64,000 nt of DNA from Cryptomeria japonica (taxonomy: Eukaryota > Streptophyta > Pinopsida > Cupressales > Cupressaceae). Each line of letters opens with the position of its first letter. Position 1 is the first letter of the stretch. The translations under genes were made by a program, and so were the position numbers. The stretch spans positions 542,334,335 to 542,398,334 of the forward strand of contig NC_081412.1 in assembly GCF_030272615.1 (NCBI RefSeq), written 5' to 3'. The notes below the pieces were generated by a model, which was not told the DNA's origin, ran no database searches, and saw nothing but the letters and a program-made list of their open reading frames with translations. This document shows, piece after piece, positions 1 through 10,800 of this stretch.

Positions 1-110
1 TGTATCGCGACAAGGAGCATGTCGCGAGGGGCACTACCCCTAGACCCCTACAAGGGGAACTACCCCTTGACCCCACTGGGGAGATTGCCCCCATACTCCC
101 ATCAAACTAT
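1..110. repeat. GC-rich repeat remnant
   Basis: Alternating runs of CCCCTAGACCCC / GGGGAACTACCCC type, with the partial palindrome TCGCGAC...GTCGCGA at the very start. A similar run (GGGGGCAGCGCCCCC, GGGGTCAAGGGGC) lies inside the hAT-like element near 15.77-15.82 kb, so this may be a fragment of a related transposon cut by the window edge. No ends can be defined. Confidence 0.3.
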
Positions 111-224
111 ACGTCTAACCAAGTGTTAAACCAACAATGAATTATGATCACAAAATCTACAAAATACATATCCCCTATTGCAAATCTCTACATATTCAAA
201 GTTAAGGCCACAATCAAAGATACA

Positions 225-285
225 GTATTTGTGTGTGCACGTGCGCATGCGCGTATGTGTGTGTGTCTATATGTGTATCTGTGCA
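225..285. repeat. TG/CG dinucleotide-rich microsatellite
   Basis: Imperfect (TG)n with interspersed CG and TA steps. The short reading frames across it are low-complexity Cys/Val/Arg stretches and are not taken as genes. Confidence 0.7.
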
Positions 286-461
286 GACGTACCTATACCC
301 ATACCCAAGGGAAAAAAATTGTCATACCCACAAATCTGTATCCATACCCAAATTGACAACTAAAATGTGTACGGACGTACCTATACTCGTACCCAAGTGA
401 AAAAAATTGTCATACCCGAAAATCCATATCCGTACCCAAATCAACAACTAAATAAATGTCA
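286..461. repeat. 88-bp tandem duplication
   Basis: Two copies (286-373 and 374-461) begin with GACGTACCTATAC and share the run GAAAAAAATTGTCATACCC and a CAACTAAA end, differing by a handful of substitutions. The CCCATACCC-type motifs resemble a degenerate transposon end, but no target duplication was found. Confidence 0.7.
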
Positions 462-487
462 ATGAATCAAAAATATTCTTGTTCAAT

Positions 488-835
488 CTTCATCCAGCCA
501 TTCAAAGGCAGCAAAAAGCATTGGGCAAGGTGGTTACATTTGGCAGAATTCTCTTACAACACCTACATGTCATATGAGAATAGGTATGACCCCTTTCTCA
601 AGCTTTGTATGGTTATTAAGCTTCTACATTTGTAGTCTTGGTTTTTTCTTATTCTAGAGCTCCAAAATCTCGAGTGGGCTAAAAGAATCAAAATATCCTC
701 AAGGCACTTAAGGATAATATTCAGATAGCACAGAAATAGCAAACGAAATATGCTGATTGTCATCTGGTTGAGAGGTCTTTTAAGGTGGGATGCATAGCAA
801 AATATCTATGAAAATTCAAGTGTGGAATGTTTTTG
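488..835 (+). pseudogene. Ty3/gypsy integrase C-terminal fragment
   Basis: Translation from about 503 gives HWARWLHLAEFSYNT followed by a DPF...LCM stretch. This matches the WxxWLxLAEFxYN...GMTPFxxLYG region typical of plant Ty3/gypsy integrases. Further on, ALKDNIQIAQK, KYADCHLVERSFKVG and an IAKYL remnant match the coiled AQxRMKxxAD...FxVGDxV segment that follows. Frame breaks and stops separate the two blocks, and no LTR, RT or DDE core is nearby, so this is an isolated, old, truncated copy. It lies left of the last recognised TFIIA-L exon and is probably intronic. Identification is solid; exact ends are approximate. Confidence 0.75.
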
Positions 836-3589
836 TCACTTTTTAAACTATGGGCAACATGTCAAAAAATTTGGAGTTTCCCTTCCTGGTATGCCTTTCC
901 TCCCAACTCCACATTTACCCTTGCCTTTGTTGATTTTTCAAACTTTCACTTACCAACATGTCTTTCATTCAAACCCCAACTTTTTTATTCTTACACAAGT
1001 ACAAAGTTTTGATGATCCATTTACTTGAATACCTTTTCCTCAAAATACCCAATCTCCAACTTCCAACACCAACTTCTACATATTTTAAGAGAGTCAAAGA
1101 TGTAGGAATACCTTTAAAGTGGCATGAATTATAAAACATCCCCAACTCTTGATTCCCAAAACTTCTCATCGTATTACCTTATCATCATAGTGAGTTCAAA
1201 TCTACCTTTCCTTGCATGACTTGAGGGATGAGTTCCTCAATACCCCCACACTCTCTCCCTAATAATTTCCTTCATTATCTTTTTAATGTCGGTGATGCAA
1301 GGATAGTCTTATCCATTTTTCGTTGAGCATGAAGCATTCCATAGTCCTAATTCCTAATCCCTGACAATGGTATGGGTTGTGGGGTATCCTCAAGCCTTGA
1401 ACTCTGAAACTCTCAAGCTTTGCATTGTTCTCTTCCACCTACACTCTTGCACAACCCAAATCAGAAATCACCATTAATAACTAGATTTGATGCTGCAGCT
1501 ACCAAAAAGGGGTATTCCCACTCAAAAAACAACTATTTGTCTCAACAAGTTTACACACAATCTCAATGATGGTAGATGAAAACACCCATATAGTCATTAA
1601 TATTGTGGTTGAAGTTTCATGCCCCGATGGTCCTCACAACATCTCTAGACAACCATTTCAGCACATTTCATGGGCTCCACCTTGTCCTATACACCAAAAA
1701 CCGAGCAACACATTAATGTTTAGGATGTCTACAATCAAAAGGAAAAAGATTTCTGATCCTTTGCACATCCCAAAGAGGCAATTTCTACACAATTTCTACA
1801 CGAAGGCATTGAAGATGATGATGTTGCCATGGAAGACCTCTGTAGCCTAGACAACATGTTTCTTCTCCCAAGGTCCCATGATTGAGCTGTTGATATACAT
1901 AGTGTCAAATTTTCATCATTCAAAGAAGGGGAAAAAAAGAACGAGAAGAAACTTCCACACTACTAAAGTTAGTATCCTATAGAGTATTTCACAACATTTT
2001 TTGCATTGAAAAGATCTAGGTTTCATCCCAAATGTGTAATGAAACATTGTAATGCCAGAAAAACGAACCAAATGTGAGTTGATCCAATATTATTTGAATG
2101 TCTCCATGTGTAATGTGTGCACTTCTAGGTGTTATTTCTGATTAGTTAGCCAGCCAAATGACTAAAAGTCTAAAACCCTCACAAAGCTTTTGTAAGGTAT
2201 CTTTTAAGGAAAATATAAAAGTGTATGGGATTGTTCATGGATTACTAAGATTATTTTAATTATCTGCAAATTCATTCATCTTCTTACAGCTTATGTGTAC
2301 GAAATGAAGGTGTAGTCTTCAACAATATCCTGGTTAAGGTATTGCAGGTGGATCCTAGCAATTAGATTCTTTGAGATTTCCTAACTTTGTTTGCCCAACT
2401 GGATATAGACACCCATCTACCATTTTCTCAACCTTCCATCAGTCCAACACACTCAAAACAAAAAAATCTAAACATCCCTTTCAATTTGTGTTGTAATAAG
2501 TTTTACTCACTGCCACATATAGATGTGCATGACAGAATTAGAGGCTCTCACAAATCACATCCTTAGATTCTTCATGTGGTAGTTCATCTGCTTTATACAA
2601 GTGCAAAACATTGCATGTTGTAAACCGGCACACAAATACAAAGTGACAAACTAAATAAGGGCGTACCATGCATTGGGTCTGGATTGTGGCAAGGCACATA
2701 TTCATCTTTTGCAATTGCATCTAGAAGTAGCACTTTAGGGAAGCCCCCCCCCATGGTCTAGCAGAGGAAAAAGTTAAAGAAGGCATTACTCACCTTAGTA
2801 AAATGGTCCATTGTTGCCCGACCTGATTATAAGTTTGAGGTCTTTGTGCTAAGTTTGACACCCCTACCACTCAAAAGAAAATCTAGCTTTAGGGATTTCA
2901 GACCTGCAACTTTGTGCACCAATAGGGTCAACCAATTTTTTCAACTAAGATTTATACAAAAACTACAAATTTGGTGGCTTCCCACCTTTACCGCAATTTT
3001 TAATGTCCTTCAAGGTTTATGACATTTTTCCATTACAATTGGCATTTGAACATTTTTAAACAATTCCCTCTTGCTTTTTCAATGTCTCCAGGAAAGAGAA
3101 CAAAATTGATTTGAAGACCATTTTTTATTAAATATCGTTTGAACCAAGTTATAAGTAGTAATACTGAATAAATAAAAAAGGCTACACAAAGCAAAAGAAA
3201 AAATGGAAAAACCTATATTCCACAATTTATGGTCTAAACTCTCATTTTAATTTGCTCTGTGTATCTCTGTGCTATTAAAATGTCTTTAATTTTAAAATCC
3301 GCAGGTTTTTCTCTTTTCTTTTTTACATATTTCTCCATTTTTTGGAAATCCAATTTTTTCCTAATAAAATCTGGAATTTTTGAAAAGAAATCTGAATCAT
3401 TTGGTTTGCCAATATTTTCCCCAAAAGATTTTGGTTGCTATGCAGTTGAATATGTATCTTCTTAGATTTGGATATATTGATGATGCTAGCAAGTACATAT
3501 TTCACATGTCATGCTTGGATTCAAATCAAGAAAAAGTCATGGATGCTAACAGCACAAGAAAAAAGGAACATATCATGAGAAACAGATTG
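836..3589. other. No gene recognised; probable intron sequence
   Basis: AT-rich sequence with only short ORFs lacking family signatures. It was searched by eye on the minus strand for the missing C-terminal TFIIA-L exons (the DxxxPxxDE and WKCxLKDGIM-type motifs) and none was found. Confidence 0.5.
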
Positions 3590-3597
3590 AAAAATTA

Positions 3598-4020
3598 AAA
3601 TGTTTCACAGAGTTTCCTGACAGGGGACGAGGGGACATGGGGATGGATTTGGGGGACGGGGGGACCAAGGGCATAAATTTGTCAACGGTGAAGGGATGGC
3701 AGCGGAGCGGTGGTGGGGGAACAGTGCTGATATAAAAATAGAGGTCAATTGAAATCTTCAAGGCAAAATCTGCAATATAACATCTCCGTGAATGCCCAAT
3801 GAAAGGCCAACTAGTTTTCATGAAGTTAAAGGTTGCAATCAGTATGTAATGGCATGTGCCATATATCAAGCAACCCAGAGGCATCCCCAACAGAGGTGGC
3901 AGAAGTGGTGGAAGTGGTGGTGCTGTGGGGGGACGTTTCCCCCAAGTCCCCAAGTCTTGAAAACATCCCCCTAAAGAGGACGCGGGTTTTTTGGGGGGGA
4001 CGCATCTCTGTGGAACACTG
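3598..4020. mobile_element. Non-autonomous hAT-like DNA transposon (423 bp)
   Basis: Flanked by a perfect 8-bp target duplication AAAAATTA (3590-3597 and 4021-4028). The right end reads ...CTCTGTGGAACACTG, so its inverted form begins CAGTGTTCCACAGAG; the left end begins AAATGTTTCACAGAG, a decayed inverted copy. An 8-bp duplication and CA(G)TGTT ends are hAT hallmarks. The interior is rich in GGGGAC / GTCCCC tracts, as in the elements at 12720 and 15292, and has no transposase frame, so it is a deletion derivative or MITE. Confidence 0.85.
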
Positions 4021-4028
4021 AAAAATTA

Positions 4029-4718
4029 TACTACAATAAAAACCACTAACATCCTGCTGTAGTAATTTCATTTAATAGAATGTTGGTGTTCATTAAAACT
4101 CAAATCAACAGGTAAACAAACATATCATAAATGGAAAAAGAAAAATACTTAGAAACCACAGCTAATCATGAAAATCTATTCCATAATTTTAAGATAATTT
4201 GTCAATAAGAACCAAATGTAGTTTGAATGTAAACAGCATATAGCATATTTTGGATGAGTTTCTTCCAATATTTGTCCAGACAATAAACAGATTGTTAGGG
4301 CTAGGAAATCCAATATCTGCATAAAAATCACTGAGATATGTGATATCCCCCGATATATTATAAGGACATTAAACCCAGAAGTTGACGTAAAAGAAAGTTG
4401 TACAAGCCAGCAAACTGTTTTCTAATCTCTAGTCTCTGACCTCCCCATCTATATGCCATTATGAACAATATTGCAGAAAAAAGATGAAAACACAGAATAC
4501 TGATTTCTAAAATCATAAGTTATATAAATTAAGTCCAAATTAATACACATAAAACCTAAGATAATACTTTACTGCTCCATGGTGTGAATGTAAAATGTTT
4601 TTTCTTTTGCATTCATTAAAGAAACATAACACCAGTTAGAAAAAATATAGTAACATCCACACAAAAAAGAATCAACTTTGCTTACAAAGCTGTGTGATAA
4701 AAGAAGGGAGAGAAAAAC
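4029..4718. other. Intron sequence left of TFIIA-L exon 6
   Basis: On the minus strand this follows a donor (GAG|GTTTTT) at 4719/4718. AT-rich, with no recognisable coding motif or repeat boundary. Called intron because the protein is incomplete at exon 6. Confidence 0.5.
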
Positions 4719-4847
4719 CTCATTTTCCTGTACAATCTCCGAAATAAAATCCCCTGCTCCATCCTGCTGCGGAATATAGCCCCCGGGGATATAACTTGAA
4801 TTGAAATCCTCTCGTTTTCTCTTTCCAGCAGACAATGTAAAAAAGTC
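4719..4847 (-). CDS. TFIIA-L: TFIIA-L exon 6 (last in window)
   Basis: 43 codons, acceptor GTACTCAG|GACTTT, donor AATGAG|GTTTTT. Encodes DFFTLSAGKRKRED (basic, possible nuclear-localisation segment) and YIPGGYIPQQDGAGD. The sequence runs directly on from exon 5 as in other plant TFIIA-L, so no exon appears to be missing inside the 5-kb intron. Further exons must lie to the left. Confidence 0.93.
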
Positions 4848-7800
4848 CTGAGTACATCGAGGGTAATTTTTTAGAGCAGCATGAACACAACTTGTCATCC
4901 GTATCCACAGCATGATATGACCACATTTCACAATTCTTAGTTGTCATATATCATTACATGTCTGCACACATATTTTAGATAAATGTAGCAATACCACAGA
5001 TAGCAGAAAATTGTTCCTTGAATTCTTAAAAACAAAGTTAAGTATTCAAACACAGACAAAATCCTCAACTTCAATTACTTGAGACATAACTTTCCATTCT
5101 TTAAACACAACTTCTGTTTTGTTCTTTACATTGCATTGGACACATTATTGTCTTTTTTGTAGGACATGCACTGAATGACTTTTCGGCACCATCACCTTTC
5201 CCACAAAGAAACAAATGATGGTTTAGATTGTTCTTTATTATTATAAATAAAAAGCCTGCAATCCACAAATATTGAATTTATCAGAATTGGAAATTGCACT
5301 GGCTTGGACAAGAAATCAAGAAATCCAAAAACACTGTACAAACTATGGTCCCTAAATAAAACATTACTACCTAGCCTGTGCTTTTGATTGAGACATGATA
5401 CATCATAAATAATCTAAATCTAAGGCCTAATGTTTGGTGTACAGAACGCACATCAAGCAAAAAGACAAGGTTCCATGTTATTACTTTCACTCTAGGCCAA
5501 ATGGGTATTGAGATAGGGTCAAGATGACTTTAAGGGATGTAAAAGAAAACTAAAACACCAATATTGTGCCTGTGAAGGGTAAATAATTAAATAAATGATA
5601 TGGAATGAAAGGAAAGTATGATAGAAATAAGCATGAGTAATATAAAAATAATCACCCAAAACTACTACTAACTATTGCTAGCATAAAAGAGATAAGTCAT
5701 AAAATTACTATAAATCATGAAAATATCTTATAAAATCAGAATTATCGAGTCTGATAAAAATCAATTATATTTTTTAACTAATAGTAATTTAGCATGCTCT
5801 TAATTCTATCCAAAGTATAATAGTTTTTATATTATGTTTAAGGGTGCATGAGTAGCGAAGTTGGTGTGAAGGCTAATAATCCCGGTGCTACGCATCAACT
5901 CCGGTTTGTTTCTCACTGGTTACCATAAACCCTTTGGGGGTTAACCCCGCAGTGCAACGGTAGTTGCAATCCGTGTTGCGGCTGGTCGTGTGTTCGATTC
6001 CTTGCAGGCCATCCTTCGTTCAGGCGGGTGCATGATTGATGGCGGTTGGTGCTGGTGTTGGTAAAGCTGGTCAAATGGCTTGACCATCGTCGCCATTTCA
6101 TGCTGCATCGGTGTTTATACCAACGCTTGGTGGTTTCTTCGGCAGGCCTGTCAGTTCAGTTGTGGTGGCACTCAGTTCGGACGTGGTGATTGTGCGCAGG
6201 GGTGTTAATACCCAAATTTCTTCGACGACCCAGACCTGTCAGTGGAGACTGAGATAGAACAAAGACATGTGGAGTGATAAGGAGGGGAGGCATAAGGAGT
6301 GCTGGCGTGGAGAGATAAGGAGTGGGGAGATATAAGGAGATGGAATGGAGTGATAAGGTGCGGGAGATATAAGGAGATGTAATGGAGTGATAAGGAGCGG
6401 GAGATATAAGGGGATGGAATACAGATAGGACAAGCTGATAGGACTAATGCATAGAGGTGTTTATACCTCAGATATGAATTCGGGGATGAGGCCCCCCGGT
6501 TTGTGGCCTCACCTGACGATTGGACCAGGCTAAAAATCCATGTCACCAATCAAAAAAAAAAGTATAATAGTTTAAGCATGTTATTACTTAAAACTGGGAT
6601 TAATGATCTTTATGCATGGCTTATGATGAACAGTAGAGGATAGATTCATCATTGATACTTTTAACAGATTACTACAGCATTCAGTTAGAACAAGTTGCTT
6701 CCAAGATCTATACAGAAACTGCATTTTACTATTAGGGTGCAATGTCTAGAAGACTAGAAATATTACAATGATTACAAGTGTACTGTTGGCACTGAATAAT
6801 GCGTTATTTAAGGAGGAAGTATGATGGCATTTGCCACAGCCATTAAAACCTTTCAAGATACTTTCATTTTTAATCTGACGAATGGCATGGAAAAAGACAT
6901 GAACCCTGACATTACCAAATCTTCATTTTGATTCTTAATGAGCAAAAAATTAACAAGTAAGGAATGTGTTTGCCTTAAAAGTTTATGGCACAGTAAGCCT
7001 GCTTATATTATGTAGTCATTATTTATATGATGCTGAATTTTATTGGACCTTAATCTTCTTGAATGGCATTGATAAATAAATTCATTATAAAACAAAAGCC
7101 ACCTACTTTCTAAAAAATATTCAGCTTAAGTACACTATGAACCAATAAATGCAAGACTTTTCATCTTGTAACAAACTTCAGATTCTTCCTAATGAATGGT
7201 ACTACTTATATGAGTGCTCTTCTACAGGATCCATGACAAAAATCATAGATTCAAAAAGAGCAAGTACGAACTCAATAGTAAAAAATGCGCAAGAATGAGC
7301 TACATGGTATAAGAAACAAGGCACCTTTGAAGGACATGAAGGGACATCTCAAAATGATTTTCTGCTAGATTAACATTATTATACTAGTCACTAGTCACTA
7401 TTCACTATGATATATATGTGAAAAAAGCATTGGTGTCTCCAAATAGATATAGACATGCATTCTACATAAACAAGGAAAACATAGAACAACCCAAAAGGTA
7501 TAAGATGGCATGTGCCTGTTTCAAAAAAATTATACTAAATATTTTATGAAGTACTGCAGTTGAAACTAAAAGTTAAAGCTGTCAGAATATTTGAATAAAA
7601 TAAATATCCTTGTTCAATTGAAAATTTTAAAGACACACACCAATGCTAAAACCCATAAAAATCAACATATGTCTACTCTAAACTGCGTATGCTATTGTAA
7701 TTAAACTTAGAGACAATTCTTGCATCTACTCAAGAAATTTTTTCTGCACACTATCAAAAGTCGTTGACTGAGAAATTAATTAAAGAACTTGCTCCTGTGT

Positions 7801-10800
7801 TCGAAATTCCTGGGCTTCCTTCTCAGAAAGCAACTATGTTATTGCAGGGAAGTTCATGAGATGTATCTATGTAGATTCATGAATTGTGTCTGTGTGGGGT
7901 CAAAGTTTCTATCCATAGAAATTTGTAATTTTGTATGTTTAGTGTCTTCTCAGGCCAACAATTCCTCAAAAGGACTCTCATCTCTGAATGCATTGATGTC
8001 ACCAATGCTATAAGTTTGAGACATGCTGTGAAGGCTTAAAATTTCACACTTTTTTGTCTTTTAATCACTCGTGTCCATGAATTGCTGAGAGAAGTAACTT
8101 CTTGGGGAATGGACTTTTTGTCTTTAAAAGCATAAAATATAATTTTTTTATTTATTACATGCAAAGCACTTGTTTGAAATTTTTAAATGTTGTGTTTAAA
8201 TTTAATCTGGTGCTTATGGACAGATTTTCTATAACACGGATTATTTTGTGCTGCAAACATTTAATTAAAAATAATAATTTAGAACTAAGATAACTAGTGA
8301 AGGTTATTCTAATTCATATTTTTAGTTTTTTATATGTTTTTTAAAAGAAACTTATAGGCATCCCCTTAGACATCCTTTTTTAAAGGGATTTTATGTAACT
8401 TCTAGGCATTTCTTTTCAGCATTGTTGTATTTCCTCTTTTCAATCAAAATGTCAGTCAACAAAACACAGAAAATTTTGCCAATTTGGCCAATCAAACTGC
8501 TTTTGCAAGTTGAACAGAAGAATTTGTCTAGCAATGAACAGAAATGAACCTACAACCAGCAAAAATTCAACCTCAACCAAAGGAAACACTCTTCATATGT
8601 TGCTTTAAAACTCAGAAAGGTGAAGGAAAAAACAACAGCAGAGCCAGGAAACTAGTAGACAAGACTGAAATGGTCAAAAGCTGAATGGCCAAAGTGTATG
8701 CAACATCCACAACATTCAATAACATTTCCAGAGGGTTGAGACTGTCTACTTTCCATGCTCCAAAGAGAATTTCCATCTCTGTATGCATTGTAGTAGCAAA
8801 GAAGATTGAAGGGATAAAGCATATACTTTATATGTTCAAGCTTTTCTCACACAGGGTTTCTATAGAGAACTCTTGGTGTCTCTTACGTGGATGCAACTTT
8901 CAGTTTGTTGGCAAGTACCTATGCTATTTGTAGTAGTATAGAAAATTGTTACAGCATTTGTAGCTCTGCTAATACAAGAATTTCTGCATTGTGCACAAAA
9001 TAATATAGCATTAACATCTACGGTTGCATTTCAATCTGATACCAGAGAAGATGCATTAGCTAATTGCATCTCAATTCTATTTTCAGTAGTGAAGCCTGGT
9101 AGTTTGGCCATAACCACGTAATAAAGCACAAATAACTGTTGGGTAATATCTATGTCTGCAAAATGTACATTGGATTTCAAGACCTTGTACATTAAATACA
9201 TAAATAATCAATTTAAAGACATGTATCTAATTTATTGAAACAGACATAAATCATGCAATTACAGACAAGCCCTTATGCAAATATAAGGCATATAAACACC
9301 GTAATAAATACAATAGTATGGATTCACGTTGTGCTTCATGAACTGCATAATCTAGATTCTGAATGGGTTAATACATTAATAACCTTGACCCCTAAATGCA
9401 AAGGCATTTTAGGTTCACGATATGAGAATGGAATTTAAGGAAAAATCCACTATATCATTTAATTGGAACTTTAGTAATGTTCTCTCAATTCCTATTACTA
9501 AGATGGATATAAAAGAAGTATGCATGATCCATTGCCTATAGGTAATTTCAGTGGTCCATTTAACCACCAAATTAATTTCTCTGTAAGGATTTTTTCATGG
9601 CCATACAAATTAGAATTCAACTAAACTGTAGCCTAGTAAAGAACATTTAGAAATTCACCTGATTGCCATATGTAGTAGTTGCATACCCATAGGAGAAAAA
9701 AAAGGCAAAGTAAAACCAAGATCAACCAATGCTCAAACTATCTTATCATGCTCTATAAGATGATACACATAGTATTTTGTTTAAGTCCTGTCATAGATAT
9801 ATGCTTCAAATCAGATGCTGAAGTGACACCACAGAAGCCATGATAGTGATAAAACATGGTCAGAGCCAACAATGTACCTTTGTCATTGGTGGCTGACTGA
9901 TTCCTGCATCATCTTCATCCCTACCTTCCTCATAAGCTGATGTACCACAAACAGACAAATTTTTTGGCGTTTAATCATATTAAGAGATTGAATATCACAA
10001 ATATCATCTTAGTTTGATATATAAATATTAAAAAACATATACTCCAATATAATGAGAGTTTCTAATAAACCCAGATAAGGCATTCCAATAATTAGTACTC
10101 ACCAATATTGACATCTACACCAAGTGGCCTTTGATTCATCCAAGCAGAAGGCTGTTGCTGTAGTCATATAAGCAAATGGGTTCAATAAAATGAAATAAGC
10201 ACCAAGATAAAAGATTACAATTATCTATTTAACAGAATTGTTAAGTTTATAGCCAAACATGTCACTTACAAATAGATGTAGCACTGGACAAAACAAATGC
10301 CCATGCAAAAGCAATCAAAAAGACTGTGCCTACATTAAAAATTTAAAACATAGATACATGCATGAGCATAAATAACATACAAGCTCTTACCATATAAGGA
10401 GCAGGCCTTCCCAACTTCATCTCCCCTGCCACTCCTGGTTCAGGCACAGTTGTATAATCACTTGGACCTTGAGGCATATATTGATACACAACTGGCTCTT
10501 GAATTCCTGGCAATGGTGTCTGCATAGGGGTCTCCAGAGGTGTCTGTAAAAGAATAGTAAGAAATTGACAAAGATAAGAACTTTTATTAATCAAATGAAA
10601 TATTAAAATCATATTTAGCATACCATCAGCTGGTCTGCATACAGGCTGCTTTAGCAACTTATCGTACCATAGAAGCATATTTATGTAACATTGAAAAACC
10701 ATTGCAAGCTACAGTACACATAATAAAAATCAGCTAAGGAATTGAACATAGGAAACTTGATCAATAGAATCTGAACATACCGGCGGAAAAAGCATCTCTG

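Larger units (their letters stand above)
4848..9877 (-). other. TFIIA-L: TFIIA-L intron 5 (5.0 kb)
   Basis: Between donor ACAAAG|GTACAT and acceptor TACTCAG|GACTTT. It contains the SINE-like element at 5827-6558. The rest (4848-5811 and 6574-9877) is AT-rich with no gene, repeat boundary or RNA gene that I can support. Confidence 0.85.

Noticed and set aside
1-4700. C-terminal TFIIA-L exons
   Set aside because: Searched by eye for the acidic block and the WKCxLKDGxM motif on the minus strand; nothing matched.
5940-6015. A tRNA gene
   Set aside because: Box A and B-like motifs are present, but no cloverleaf closes and the sequence lies inside a target-duplicated, A-tailed SINE-like element.
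6205-6549. A 114-codon minus-strand ORF
   Set aside because: Low-complexity Leu/Ser/His protein produced by the purine-rich minisatellite; no family signature.
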